64,000 nt of DNA. It comes from Cerina sp048266425 (GTDB taxonomy: Bacteria; Bacteroidota; Bacteroidia; Flavobacteriales; Flavobacteriaceae). The notes under the pieces are model-generated. The model was not told the origin of the DNA. It did no database searches and was given only the letters and a program-made list of their open reading frames with translations. The position numbers and the translations under genes are program-made. Positions 17,086-25,632 of the stretch are shown here, in pieces (the stretch's first letter is position 1; the number at the start of each line of letters is the position of its first letter). The stretch spans positions 11,359 through 75,358 of the forward strand of contig JBLWZN010000022.1 of NCBI GenBank assembly GCA_048266425.1, in the 5' to 3' direction.

Positions 17086-17725
17086 GGATTTTAATGATTT
17101 TTCCCATAGGATCTCAAAAATAAAAAATCTACCGCTTCCAGGGGTGGATTCCCACTATAAAATGGCCCCAAAAGAAAGAATTCAAGAGCTGAAGACGGTG
17201 TTTGGATCTAATCGTACCCCTAAAAAAGCAGGGGTAATGGCACTTTTTTATCCAGGTGCGGACCATTTAGCAAACATGCTTTTAATATTGAGGACCACCG
17301 ATGGGGGGGTACATTCCAATCAGATCGGATTTCCGGGTGGAAAACAGGAAAGAAAGGATTCAGATCTTTTGGCCACGGCCTTGCGGGAGACCTATGAAGA
17401 AGTAGGAGTTCCCCCAGAACGATTGACGGTACTCCGATCATTATCGCATCTGTATATTCCCCCGAGCAATTTCGAGGTTTGGCCTTTTATCGGACTTTAT
17501 AAAAAGCGAGGGCCTTTTGTGCTTCAACAATCGGAGGTGGCTGCTTTGGTGGAAGTTCCGGTGATTGATTTTTTGGATGATAAAAAAGTGGTCGTACAAA
17601 ATTTGACCACCTCGTATGCCGAAAATATTGACGTTCCTGCATTTCTTTTTAACGGACATATAGTGTGGGGGGCAACCGCAATGATATTGTCAGAAATCAA
17701 AGAATTGCTAAAACAAGTACTTTAA
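17084..17725 (+). CDS. Nudix hydrolase, CoA pyrophosphatase (NudL/YeaB) type
   Basis: A 213-residue protein from the ATG at 17084 (MDFNDFSHRISK). The open frame extends further upstream, but those codons lie on the cyclophilin gene and read as nonsense. The SNQIGFPGGKQERKDSDLLA segment and ALRETYEEVGV form the Nudix box with the CoA-pyrophosphatase (UPF0035) extension before it. Expected reaction: CoA or acyl-CoA to 4-phosphopantetheine derivative plus 3,5-ADP. It is followed at 60 bp by an acyltransferase gene on the same strand, probably the same transcript. Confidence 0.92.
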   Translation: MDFNDFSHRISKIKNLPLPGVDSHYKMAPKERIQELKTVFGSNRTPKKAGVMALFYPGADHLANMLLILRTTDGGVHSNQIGFPGGKQERKDSDLLATALRETYEEVGVPPERLTVLRSLSHLYIPPSNFEVWPFIGLYKKRGPFVLQQSEVAALVEVPVIDFLDDKKVVVQNLTTSYAENIDVPAFLFNGHIVWGATAMILSEIKELLKQVL

Positions 17726-17784
17726 CGACTATATTTTGTAATTTTGAAGGCTTGGATCAAAGATAGCTAGACAACCAAAAAATT

Positions 17785-18588
17785 ATGAGTCTTTTCAAGG
17801 AAAACCCCTTTGGACATATCCTGTTTTTAAAAAAATGGCTAATCCGCATCATGGGACTTATCACGCACCAACGTTACAAAGGTTTCAATACGTTGGAAAT
17901 CGAAGGATCGGAAATTATCAGAAGCCTGCCCGAAAGAAATGTACTTTTTGTAAGCAATCACCAGACCTATTTTGCGGATGTGGTGGCCATGTTCCACGTG
18001 TTCAATGCCAGTTTAAAAGGTAGGGAAAATTCAATAAAGAATTTGGGGTATTTATGGAGTCCTAAACTAAATGTCTATTATGTTGCAGCATCGGAGACGA
18101 TGAAGGAAAGCTTATTGACCAAAATAATGGCCTATGCCGGTTCGGTAAGTATTGATCGTACTTGGCGGGCGGACGGACACGACGTAAATCGACAAGTAAA
18201 GATGAGCGATATCTCAAAAATTGGGATCGCCCTCAATGATGGTTGGGTCATTACTTTCCCCCAGGGAACCACAACCCCTTGGAAACCTTTGCGCAAGGGC
18301 ACGGCCCATATCATCAAGAAATACCAGCCGGTCGTGGTGCCCGTGGTCATTGACGGATTTCGGCGTTCTTTTGATAAAAAGGGCCTTCGTATAAAGAAAA
18401 AGGGCATTCTGCAATCCATAATAATCAAGGAGCCCTTGGAAATTGATTATAAAAATGAATCTTTTGAATCTATTATTGAAAAATTGGAGTACGCCATAGA
18501 GCAACATCCATCTTTCCTCAAAGTAATTCCGGCAAAGGAACTTGCAGCCTTGGAGGAAGAGAACAAGCAACGCAAATGGAAGGCCTAA
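17785..18588 (+). CDS. Lysophospholipid acyltransferase family protein (PlsC-like)
   Basis: A 267-residue protein. The acyltransferase block I reads VSNHQTYFADV, so His and Asp are separated by five residues rather than the usual four (NHxxxxD). Block III is represented by FPQGTTTPWKPLRKGTAHI in place of the FPEGTRS form, and block IV by VVPVVIDGFRR. One N-terminal hydrophobic segment is likely membrane-associated. The variant motifs recur in Bacteroidota homologues as I recall them, so the protein is probably active on a lipid acceptor other than plain lysophosphatidate. That is inference. Confidence 0.85.
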   Translation: MSLFKENPFGHILFLKKWLIRIMGLITHQRYKGFNTLEIEGSEIIRSLPERNVLFVSNHQTYFADVVAMFHVFNASLKGRENSIKNLGYLWSPKLNVYYVAASETMKESLLTKIMAYAGSVSIDRTWRADGHDVNRQVKMSDISKIGIALNDGWVITFPQGTTTPWKPLRKGTAHIIKKYQPVVVPVVIDGFRRSFDKKGLRIKKKGILQSIIIKEPLEIDYKNESFESIIEKLEYAIEQHPSFLKVIPAKELAALEEENKQRKWKA

Positions 18589-18663
18589 TTTTTATGTCGA
18601 AGGGTGCACTTGCCTATGGATAAAGACCATGGTTTGATCTGCTGACCATCACACCATACCTAA

Positions 18664-18729
18664 ATTTTATACTTCTAACTTCGATCTTCTAACTTCGTAT
18701 TTCGTACTTCTAACCTCGTACTTCCTATT
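18664..18729. repeat. Intergenic short-word array (CTTCTAACTTCG type)
   Basis: Successive imperfect units of 8-11 bp: CTTCTAACTTCGAT, CTTCTAACTTCGTAT, TTCGTACTTCTAACC, TCGTACTTCC. The array lies between the PlsC-like gene and the converging membrane-protein gene. No coding potential. Confidence 0.7.
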
Positions 18730-18778
18730 GTTTTCCTGGCCCTGTCCGGCAGTAGTTAGACGATTTCCTAGCTAGGCC

Positions 18779-19420
18779 TTATACCTCCATCTGCCGCAAT
18801 TCATTGTAGTTTTGTCTCAATTTTTTTAAGAGTATACCGTACAATAATTTATAGAAGAGCCACAAAAGCACCAAGAAAACCACTGTACTTATTAAACATA
18901 GGAAGCAGATCAGGACCCAGAACAGGGTCTCATTCTCTGTCTGAAGTGCCAATTGCTGGATCTTTTCCCCATCTTGCCCATAGCGTAAAGTGCCGTACAT
19001 CATTCCCAAAAGTGAGACCATAAAAATGGATAGGTTAAACCACACGTATTGGGTTACCGTTCTTTTAGTGTCCAATATGGTTTTCATCAGTTTCTTGGAA
19101 GAATCCGTAAAGGATATCCTCTTGTAATTGGAGTGAAATTTATAAATAAAATAAACCAATATTATATAGCTGAGGATGGTAAGTCCCACCATAAAATAAT
19201 AGGTATGGATGTTCCTCATTTGCTTCCAAGATTCCGAATCGGAAGTGACAATGTTCAAAGTGGTCCAAAAAACGAATTCAATAATGCTGATATAAAAGAT
19301 CCACTTGACTATGGAGGTCGACCGCCTCAAAATCATAGGATAGATCTCCGTACGGGAAAGTCTAGGAAGTTCTTCTTCCTTTTTCTTCCAATCCCTTTTT
19401 AAAAGTTCCAGTTCCTCCAT
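18779..19420 (-). CDS. Membrane protein encoded with an ECF sigma factor (candidate anti-sigma)
   Basis: A 213-residue protein with a cytoplasmic N-terminus rich in Lys/Glu (LLKRDWKKKEEELPRLSRTE), then four membrane helices (about 38-58, 72-92, 118-140 and 160-188) and a basic C-terminus. It begins 6 bp after the sigma factor stop, so the two are co-translated. The arrangement suggests that the short cytoplasmic N-terminal helix holds the sigma factor at the membrane, but no ZAS or other anti-sigma motif is recognisable. Flavobacterial homologues are annotated only as hypothetical. Confidence 0.7.
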   Translation of the reverse strand: MEELELLKRDWKKKEEELPRLSRTEIYPMILRRSTSIVKWIFYISIIEFVFWTTLNIVTSDSESWKQMRNIHTYYFMVGLTILSYIILVYFIYKFHSNYKRISFTDSSKKLMKTILDTKRTVTQYVWFNLSIFMVSLLGMMYGTLRYGQDGEKIQQLALQTENETLFWVLICFLCLISTVVFLVLLWLFYKLLYGILLKKLRQNYNELRQMEV

Positions 19421-19426
19421 CTTTTA

Positions 19427-19921
19427 CTAAGGATTTATTATTGTTTTTAGTTTGGTCTTGATCCGATTCATTTTTACGCGTGCATTTACTTCGGATATAC
19501 CTAAGGTCGCAGCTATTTCTCCATAGTCTTTTTCCTCCAAATACAAAAAAACCAAGGCTTTATCTATGTCGCCAAGTTGTTTTACCGCCTTGTAGAGCAA
19601 TTGTATTCTTTGTTCCTCCTGTCCGTCGTATTCGTCTGCCTTTATTTTATGGATTACGGATTCATAATCTTGGGTAGGAATCGTTCTTTTCGTCTTGCGA
19701 TATTGGGTGATGGCCGTATTCAAGGCTACCCGATACATCCATGTTGTGAATTTGGCCTCCCTCCTAAATTTGGGATAGGCTTTCCACAGTTGGATGGCGA
19801 TTTCTTGAAACAGATCATTGTGCGATTCTTGGTCGTTTGTGTATAAACGACATACTTTATGTACGATGTTCTGATTGTTTTCCAGTTCTGTTACAAAACT
19901 ATTTTCTAGTTCTTTGTTCAC
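19427..19921 (-). CDS. ECF-type RNA polymerase sigma factor
   Basis: A 164-residue sigma-70 family protein. Region 2 reads HNDLFQEIAIQLWKAYPKF and TWMYRVALNTAITQYRK; region 4 reads LYLEEKDYGEIAATLGISEV and ARVKMNRIKTKLK, a typical helix-turn-helix. It recruits core RNA polymerase to a small regulon, probably including its own operon. It is followed immediately by a four-helix membrane protein that may be its antagonist. Confidence 0.93.
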   Translation of the reverse strand: MNKELENSFVTELENNQNIVHKVCRLYTNDQESHNDLFQEIAIQLWKAYPKFRREAKFTTWMYRVALNTAITQYRKTKRTIPTQDYESVIHKIKADEYDGQEEQRIQLLYKAVKQLGDIDKALVFLYLEEKDYGEIAATLGISEVNARVKMNRIKTKLKTIINP

Positions 19922-20090
19922 GGCGGGTTAGTGCTATCCGTTGGATTAGTAGCTGTTCTATTTTGTTTGTTACAAGTAAACGGATTTAAATCGATGTTTT
20001 CGATGATTGGTTTCCGCTTTGGAGGGGGGATCCTTATGTTTTTTTGAATCCACTTGTCCCTGGCCATAGCCATTACACTTGCTTGGTACG

Positions 20091-20120
20091 TTGAAATATA
20101 GAAAAACTTAAGACACTTTG
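20091..20120 (+). promoter_or_regulatory. Predicted promoter of the NDH-2 gene
   Basis: TTG (20091-20093), 19 nt, then ACACTTTG (20113-20120), one mismatch from TANNTTTG. The spacing fits the Bacteroidota consensus. Confidence 0.45.
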
Positions 20121-20172
20121 CCACATGGTTCTCCCGAATGTTTAAATTTATGCCATGGAACTTGATTCGGAT

Positions 20173-21465
20173 ATGAATATCCCCAAAACCAGCTTGCCTA
20201 GGGTGGTTATTATTGGGGGTGGCTTTGGTGGCGTTGCGCTTGCCAAAAAATTGGGCAAAAAGGAAGTGCAGGTAGTATTGTTGGATAAACACAACTACCA
20301 TACCTTTCAACCTTTGTTGTACCAGGTATCCACGGGGGGATTGGAGCCCGATTCCATTGCCTATCCCATCCGAAAAATACTCAAGGACTATCCCAATTTT
20401 TATTTTCGACTGGCCAAGGTAAGGCAGATCGGTGTTTCAGAAAAGACCCTGACAACCAATATTGGTAAGATAAGTTACGATTATTTGGTATTGGCCACGG
20501 GTTCCGAGACCAATTTTTTCGGGAACAAGGAACTTAAAAAGCAGAGTATGGCCATGAAGTCCATACCCCAATCCTTAAATCTTAGGAGTCTTATCCTTCA
20601 GAATTTTGAGCAGGCCTTGTTGACGGACAACCTTCACAAAAGGGATGCCTTGATGAATTTTGTGATCGTGGGTGGCGGCCCTACGGGGGTGGAGTTGGCG
20701 GGCGCCCTTGCAGAAATAAAAAAAGGAATCCTTCCCAAGGATTATCCGGATCTGGATACCCGTCGCGCTCAAATCCATCTAATTCAGTCCGGTGATCGAA
20801 TTTTAAAGGAAATGAGCGAAAGGGCTTCGGAGAAGGCACAACAATTTCTTGAAGAACTGGGGGTGCAGATTTGGAAAAACACACGGGTAATAAATTATGA
20901 CGGGAAAACTGTAACTACAAAGACCGATTTGGTCTTTGAGGCCGCTACGTTGGTATGGGCGGCCGGCGTACAGGGGGTCACCATAAAAGGCTTGTCTGCC
21001 AAAACTTTATTGGCCCCTGGAAATAGGCTTAAGGTAGACGAATTCCATAAGGTTATGGGCGTCGAGGATATCTTTGCAATTGGCGATATAGCGTACATGG
21101 AGACGAAGGATTGCCCCAATGGACATCCAATGATGGCGCAACCGGCCATACAGCAAGGGGAGAATTTGGGCGATAACCTGCTACGGATGTTTGCCGGTAA
21201 GTCCCAGCTTCCCTTTTCTTATAGGGACAAAGGAAGTATGGCTACTATCGGTAGGAACAAGGCGGTGGTTGATATGAAGAACATTCGCTTCCAAGGCGTA
21301 TTTGCTTGGTTTGTTTGGATGTTCGTACACTTGTTTTTTCTTATCGGATTTAGGAACAGGGCCGTGGTTTTTGTCAACTGGGTCTATAACTACGTGCGAT
21401 TTGACAGGGAAGCGCGGTTGATCATCCGTCCCTTTAAAAAGGATTATACCCGATTTAAGGATTGA
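20173..21465 (+). CDS. Type II NADH:quinone oxidoreductase (NDH-2) family protein
   Basis: A 430-residue FAD enzyme from the ATG at 20173 (MNIPKTSLPRVVIIGGGFGG). The ATG at 20155 adds six residues and is less likely. Two Rossmann folds are seen: VVIIGGGFGGVALAKKL for FAD and FVIVGGGPTGVELAGAL for NADH. Quinone-site residues are in YQVSTGG and MAQPAIQQGENLG. The C-terminal 65 residues (FAWFVWMFVHLFFLIGFRNR) form the membrane-binding region. It passes electrons from NADH to menaquinone without pumping protons. It stands alone between the sigma operon and xerD. Confidence 0.93.
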   Translation: MNIPKTSLPRVVIIGGGFGGVALAKKLGKKEVQVVLLDKHNYHTFQPLLYQVSTGGLEPDSIAYPIRKILKDYPNFYFRLAKVRQIGVSEKTLTTNIGKISYDYLVLATGSETNFFGNKELKKQSMAMKSIPQSLNLRSLILQNFEQALLTDNLHKRDALMNFVIVGGGPTGVELAGALAEIKKGILPKDYPDLDTRRAQIHLIQSGDRILKEMSERASEKAQQFLEELGVQIWKNTRVINYDGKTVTTKTDLVFEAATLVWAAGVQGVTIKGLSAKTLLAPGNRLKVDEFHKVMGVEDIFAIGDIAYMETKDCPNGHPMMAQPAIQQGENLGDNLLRMFAGKSQLPFSYRDKGSMATIGRNKAVVDMKNIRFQGVFAWFVWMFVHLFFLIGFRNRAVVFVNWVYNYVRFDREARLIIRPFKKDYTRFKD

Positions 21466-21479
21466 GTGGTTGGTACTGA

Positions 21480-21585
21480 GTTGCGGAGTTACCGTGTTAC
21501 TGTGATCCTGCCCATAAACCTTTAGACCTTCAACCTTCATCATTGAACCTTGAACTTTGAACCTTGAACTTTCTCAAAGGGAACA
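21480..21585. repeat. Intergenic short-word array (CCTTGAACTTTGAA type)
   Basis: Imperfect 6-8 bp words CCTTTAGACCTTCAACCTTC, ATTGAACCTTGAACTTTG and AACCTTGAACTTTC follow one another between the NDH-2 stop and the converging xerD stop. Same style as the arrays near 52410, 56230 and 60000. Confidence 0.65.
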
Positions 21586-21616
21586 CTGCCACCTGCAACT
21601 GCTCCCTGATTGCCGA

Positions 21617-22519
21617 TTAATTACCGCTTCTCGGATGAAAGGCCTGCATCACTTCCGCCAAATGGGATCGGTCTACGTGCATATACACTTCGGTGGTGGT
21701 AATGCTTTCATGGCCCAGCATCTGCTGAATGGCCCTTAGGTCGGCCCCGTTCTGCAACAGATGGGTTGCAAAGGAATGCCGAAAGGTGTGTGGGCTTATC
21801 GTTTTTTGCAACCCTATTTTTTCCGCCAATTGTTTAATGATGGTAAAGACCATGGCGCGGGTAAGATTTCGCCCTCTTCTATTCAGGAATAGCGTGTTTT
21901 CAAAACCCTTTTGGATTTTTAGATGGTTGCGGACCTCGTTTCTATAGATGTCAATATATTTTTTGTTGATAGGACTTATTGGGACGAACCGTTGTTTGTT
22001 CCCCTTCCCGGTCACGTTGATAAAATCTTCCTCAAAATATAGGTCGGACAATTGCATTCCGATAAGTTCGGATACCCGAAGTCCACAGCCATATAAGGTT
22101 TCGAGCATAGCCTTGTTGCGCGTTCCTTCCGGTTTGGACAGGTCTATTGCCTGTATCAGCTGGTCAATTTCATCCTCGGACAAGGTATCTGGAAGCTTCC
22201 TGCCAATTTTTGGGGATTCTATCAGGTCCATCGGATTATCCTTGCGGTAATCCTCAAAGACCAAATAATCGAAAAAGCTCTTAAGACCCGAAATAATTCG
22301 GGATTGGGACCTTGCGTTTAACTTGCCAGCTATCTCATGGATAAATTGTTGCACGGTTTCCTTGCCTATTTCCAATGGGGATTCCTTAACCTGATGTTCA
22401 TCAAGGAAAAGTCGGAGTTTCTCTATATCGAGTGTATAGTTAACTATGGAATTTGTGGACAGCCCACGTTCCAATTTGATGTAATCCCGATAATCCTGTA
22501 TAGCTTTCTTCCAATTCAT
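21617..22519 (-). CDS. xerD: Site-specific tyrosine recombinase XerD
   Basis: A 300-residue integrase-family recombinase. It has the SAM-like N-terminal core-binding domain (WKKAIQDYRDYIKLERGLS) and the catalytic domain with the tetrad: Arg in YGCGLRVSELIGM, HTFRHSFATHLL (HxxR), LGHESITTTEVY (His) and the nucleophilic Tyr in that last motif. Length and sequence fit housekeeping XerD, which with XerC resolves chromosome dimers at dif, rather than a mobile-element integrase. It is divergent from aroQ, as in many flavobacteria. Confidence 0.92.
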   Translation of the reverse strand: MNWKKAIQDYRDYIKLERGLSTNSIVNYTLDIEKLRLFLDEHQVKESPLEIGKETVQQFIHEIAGKLNARSQSRIISGLKSFFDYLVFEDYRKDNPMDLIESPKIGRKLPDTLSEDEIDQLIQAIDLSKPEGTRNKAMLETLYGCGLRVSELIGMQLSDLYFEEDFINVTGKGNKQRFVPISPINKKYIDIYRNEVRNHLKIQKGFENTLFLNRRGRNLTRAMVFTIIKQLAEKIGLQKTISPHTFRHSFATHLLQNGADLRAIQQMLGHESITTTEVYMHVDRSHLAEVMQAFHPRSGN

Positions 22520-22586
22520 TATCTAAAGATAGTGCTTAATAGGTTTAGGGGTTTATATGTTTATAAATGATTACTAACGCTTCGCA

Positions 22587-22618
22587 TTTGATTGTGCGAT
22601 TCAAATTTGCTACATTTA
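22587..22618 (+). promoter_or_regulatory. Predicted promoter of aroQ
   Basis: TTTG (22587-22590), 20 nt, TACATTTA (22611-22618; the last base differs from TANNTTTG). Transcription would start near 22625, just before the TTG start codon, which supports that short start. Confidence 0.45.
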
Positions 22619-22645
22619 ACTTTTGGAAACAATAAATTTTGATCA

Positions 22646-23059
22646 TTGAAAATAATCATCATAAACGGACCCAACCTTAATCTTTTGGGCAAGCGGGAAC
22701 CCGACATTTATGGCAATAGTTCATTTGAGGACTATTTTGCCCAACTCCAATTCAAATTTAAGGAGGTGCAATTGGAGTATTTCCAGTCCAACATAGAAGG
22801 GGAAATTATAGGGAAATTACAGGATGTAGGGTATTCTTATGATGGAGTCGTCCTTAATGCGGCAGCTTACACCCATACTTCCGTCGGGATAGGGGATGCG
22901 GTAAAGGCCATTCAGACCCCTGTGGTCGAGGTCCATATTTCCAACACTTTTCAACGGGAGGAATTTAGGCACGTATCCTATATTTCTGCAGGTGCCAAGG
23001 GCGTAATACTTGGGTTCGGATTACAAAGCTACGATTTGGCGATCCAGAGCCTACTATGA
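22646..23059 (+). CDS. aroQ: Type II 3-dehydroquinate dehydratase
   Basis: A 137-residue enzyme that dehydrates 3-dehydroquinate to 3-dehydroshikimate in the shikimate pathway. The full family signature is seen: IIINGPNLNLLGKREPDIYG at the N-terminus with the catalytic Arg/Tyr loop, LNAAAYTHTSVG, and VEVHISNTFQREEFRHVS with the catalytic His. The start is a TTG at 22646; a stop lies just upstream in frame and no ATG precedes the conserved MKIIIING, so the rare start is needed. The 3-prime end overlaps the converging DUF3817 gene by 6 bp. Confidence 0.95.
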   Translation: MKIIIINGPNLNLLGKREPDIYGNSSFEDYFAQLQFKFKEVQLEYFQSNIEGEIIGKLQDVGYSYDGVVLNAAAYTHTSVGIGDAVKAIQTPVVEVHISNTFQREEFRHVSYISAGAKGVILGFGLQSYDLAIQSLL

Positions 23060-23356
23060 GACTTTGGCCCTTGTCAAGGCTAAAGGTTTTAAATACTTTT
23101 CTTCTACATAAAAGGTGCCGAACGGCAGCAGTGAGGCGATAAAAAGTTTTAAAAATCGTTTTAATCCCCATTTTGCTTCCATACAGAATACAATGGCGAT
23201 AACGACATAGGCGATAAACAAAAACCCGTGGGCATACCCGATATAGATATTGGGCTCAGGAATTTTTGCTGCATATTTTAACGGCATTCCAAGTCCAAAG
23301 AGCAACAAATAGGAAATACCTTCAAGGATAGCGACAATTCTAAATGCGTTCAACAT
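23054..23356 (-). CDS. DUF3817 family membrane protein
   Basis: A 100-residue protein with three membrane helices and the DUF3817 hallmarks: FRIVAILEGISYLLLFGLGMP, a conserved IGYAHGFLFIAYV with a membrane His, and SLLPFGTFYVE. The domain often occurs alone or attached to transporters and its role is not established. It lies downstream of lpd on the same strand with an 82-bp gap that contains a 13-bp inverted repeat. Confidence 0.88.
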   Translation of the reverse strand: MLNAFRIVAILEGISYLLLFGLGMPLKYAAKIPEPNIYIGYAHGFLFIAYVVIAIVFCMEAKWGLKRFLKLFIASLLPFGTFYVEEKYLKPLALTRAKVS

Positions 23357-23379
23357 TCTTTTTGGTTAAAAGGTTTGTT

Positions 23380-23424
23380 GTTTGGGGTTTATGGTTAAAA
23401 GCTTCTGAACAATAAACCCCAAAC
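23380..23424. repeat. 13-bp inverted repeat between lpd and the DUF3817 gene
   Basis: GTTTGGGGTTTAT (23380-23392) pairs perfectly with ATAAACCCCAAAC (23412-23424) around a 19-nt loop. There is no T-tract, so it could be a transcript-stabilising or attenuating hairpin rather than a simple terminator. Confidence 0.6.
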
Positions 23425-23438
23425 GGAATAGCAATATT

Positions 23439-24830
23439 TTACAAGTGTATCCCTTCGCCATAAGCGTCGGCAACGGCTTCCATAACAGCTTCGCTCATGG
23501 TAGGGTGTGGGTGAACTGCCTTTAAAATCTCATGTCCCGTGGTTTCCAGCTTACGCGCCACTACCGCCTCGGCGATCATATCCGTAACGCCGACCCCGAT
23601 CATATGGCAACCCAGCCATTCCCCGTATTTGGCATCAAAAATTACTTTAACAAATCCGTCTGGTGTACCGGATGCCTGGGCCTTGCCATTGGCGGAGAAA
23701 GGAAACTTCCCAATCTTAAGCTCAAATCCTTTTTCCTTGGCCTGCTTTTCCGTAAGTCCCACCGAGGCTACTTCTGGTAAACAATAGGTACAGCCGGGAA
23801 TATTTCCATAATCCAACGGCTCTACGTGCAAGCCCTTAATTTTTTCCACGCAAAGTATGCCCTCGGCGGAGGCTACGTGCGCCAATGCCTGTCCTGGGGT
23901 TACATCACCAATGGCATAATATCCGGGAATATTGGTCTGATAGAAATCATTGACCATAATTTTGTCGCGATCGGTGGTTATGCCCACCTCTTCCAGACCT
24001 ATATTTTCAATATTGCTCTTAATGCCAACAGCGGAAAGTAAAATGTCGGCTTCTAAAATCTCTTCACCCTTTGATGTCTTTACGGTAGCTTTTACACCAT
24101 CACCAGAGGTATCTACTTTGGTCACTTCAGAAGAGGTCATAACTTTAATGCCAGCCTTCTTAAAGCTGCGTTCCAACTGTTTTGAAACGTCCTCATCTTC
24201 AACGGGGACCACGTTGGGCAAAAATTCCACTACGGTAACCTCAGTGCCCAAGGCGTTATAGAAATAGGCGAATTCCATTCCGATTGCACCGCTGCCGACA
24301 ACGATCATTTTTTTTGGTTGTTTCTCCAAGCTCATTGCCTGACGGTACCCAATAATTTTTTTTCCGTCCTGTGGGAGGCTTGGAAGTTCCCTGCTCCGGG
24401 CTCCCGTAGCAATAATTATATGGTCGGCCCCATATTCGGTCTCTTTTCCATCCGCATCGGTGACCGCAATTTTTTTGCCCGGTTTCAGTTTACCTGTTCC
24501 AAGGATAACCTCGATCTTGTTCTTTTTCATAAGAAATTGGACCCCTTTGCTCATACCGTCGGCCACATTTCGGCTACGTTTTACCACTGCCGTAAAATCC
24601 TTGTCCGCACCGTCAACCTTAAGGCCATAATCGGCTGCATGTTTTAGGTATTCAAAAACTTGGGCCGATTTTAACAATGCCTTGGTGGGGATACAGCCCC
24701 AATTAAGGCATACGCCGCCTAAGTTTTCCTTTTCCACTATGGCGGTCTTAAAACCTAGTTGGGAAGCCCTTATGGCGGTTACATAACCACCCGGGCCACT
24801 GCCCAAAACAATAATATCGAAATTGCCCAT
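23439..24830 (-). CDS. lpdA: Dihydrolipoyl dehydrogenase (E3)
   Basis: A 463-residue flavoprotein disulfide reductase that reoxidises lipoyl groups of the 2-oxoacid dehydrogenase complexes and the glycine cleavage system. The redox pair is in GGVCLNWGCIPTKALL, the FAD motif is VLGSGPGGYVTAIRA, the NAD motif VVGSGAIGMEFAYFY, and the C-terminal catalytic HPHPTMSEAV supplies His-Glu. Length is standard. It has its own promoter-like -7 box upstream (24863-24870). gcvT of the glycine cleavage system, which needs this E3, is at 62.5-63.6 kb. Confidence 0.96.
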   Translation of the reverse strand: MGNFDIIVLGSGPGGYVTAIRASQLGFKTAIVEKENLGGVCLNWGCIPTKALLKSAQVFEYLKHAADYGLKVDGADKDFTAVVKRSRNVADGMSKGVQFLMKKNKIEVILGTGKLKPGKKIAVTDADGKETEYGADHIIIATGARSRELPSLPQDGKKIIGYRQAMSLEKQPKKMIVVGSGAIGMEFAYFYNALGTEVTVVEFLPNVVPVEDEDVSKQLERSFKKAGIKVMTSSEVTKVDTSGDGVKATVKTSKGEEILEADILLSAVGIKSNIENIGLEEVGITTDRDKIMVNDFYQTNIPGYYAIGDVTPGQALAHVASAEGILCVEKIKGLHVEPLDYGNIPGCTYCLPEVASVGLTEKQAKEKGFELKIGKFPFSANGKAQASGTPDGFVKVIFDAKYGEWLGCHMIGVGVTDMIAEAVVARKLETTGHEILKAVHPHPTMSEAVMEAVADAYGEGIHL

Positions 24831-24862
24831 CTATATATTTTTTGAATTTTTAAACGAATGCG

Positions 24863-24870
24863 CAAAGTTA
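24863..24870 (-). promoter_or_regulatory. -7 promoter element of lpd
   Basis: Minus strand TAACTTTG, an exact TANNTTTG match, 32 bp before the lpd ATG. I see no good -33 TTG at standard spacing. Confidence 0.45.
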
Positions 24871-25010
24871 CAAAACCAAACCGAAAGCCCATAGTGTAGG
24901 CATCACTAAATTGCCACATTATCTTGGGTTCGAAACCATAGGCAAACCCGTTTCCAATTGTTATTTCTGCAAAATGCGGATACTTTTGGAGCAAGTTTAA
25001 ACAGTTCTAG

Positions 25011-25047
25011 AACAAAAAGCCCGGATTCTTTATAGGAATCCGGGCTT
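25011..25047 (-). terminator. Intrinsic terminator of the collagen-like lipoprotein gene
   Basis: A 12-bp perfect stem, AAGCCCGGATTC with GAATCCGGGCTT around a 7-nt loop (25017-25047). On the minus strand it is followed by TTTTTGTTC. It lies 31 bp after the stop of the 25078-25632 gene. Confidence 0.85.
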
Positions 25048-25077
25048 AGAAAGCTCTTAATCATTAAAGGGTCAATT

Positions 25078-25632
25078 TTATTGAAAATGTCTCACATCCT
25101 TTTCTTCAAGGTTCAAGGTGCGCATAACGGCATCAATATTGGCCTTATCCACTTTTGCATTGGGTGCAAATTCACTAGGTAGTATTACTATCCTAAAGAT
25201 TTGATTATCCGTGAATTCGGTAGAAATATTAGCCATATTAAAATTGCCATCAATGAATATCTGTACGTCATTGGAGGTGTGGGTACTTACATATTGTATG
25301 GTTCCCCCGGACAAAAAGAAATTCTGGGGGATAAGTCCCCAAGAATCTTTTTTACTTCCGTCTTCAAAATCGATCTGGCCATCCCACCTATAGACTAAAA
25401 CTGCGTCGCTATCCAATATCTCGAAATTTGTGAAATCGGAAAATTGAATAATCGTATTGAAGACGTTGTTGCTGGCGTCGTAATCAAAATTTACGTTCTC
25501 CACTTCGAAAACTTGACCTTGAATTCCTTCCGGTCCTGGAGGTCCTTCCGGTCCTGGAGGCCCATTGGGTCCTTCACAGGAGACTATAAACAGAGCCAGA
25601 AACATTCCTATTGCTAATGCTAGTTTTTTCAT
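25078..25632 (-). CDS. Lipoprotein with a short collagen-like tract
   Basis: A 184-residue lipoprotein (LFIVSCEGP, Cys19). Straight after the lipid Cys come about seven Gly-X-Y triplets (GPNGPPGPEGPPGPEGIQGQ), enough for a collagen-like stalk but short. A beta-rich globular domain (about 40-184) follows with no recognised catalytic motif. Such collagen-tract lipoproteins are frequent in flavobacteria and are assumed to be surface or periplasmic; a trimeric state is plausible from the tract. The gene is monocistronic, with its own strong terminator. Confidence 0.82.
   Translation of the reverse strand: MKKLALAIGMFLALFIVSCEGPNGPPGPEGPPGPEGIQGQVFEVENVNFDYDASNNVFNTIIQFSDFTNFEILDSDAVLVYRWDGQIDFEDGSKKDSWGLIPQNFFLSGGTIQYVSTHTSNDVQIFIDGNFNMANISTEFTDNQIFRIVILPSEFAPNAKVDKANIDAVMRTLNLEEKDVRHFQ

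Noticed and set aside
21617..22519. Phage or mobile-element integrase
   Set aside because: Length, motif set and the neighbourhood of aroQ fit housekeeping XerD; no other mobile genes or attachment repeats are near.
24779..24994. 71-codon open frame over the lpd promoter
   Set aside because: Overlaps the start of lpd in another frame and contains its promoter; no family features.
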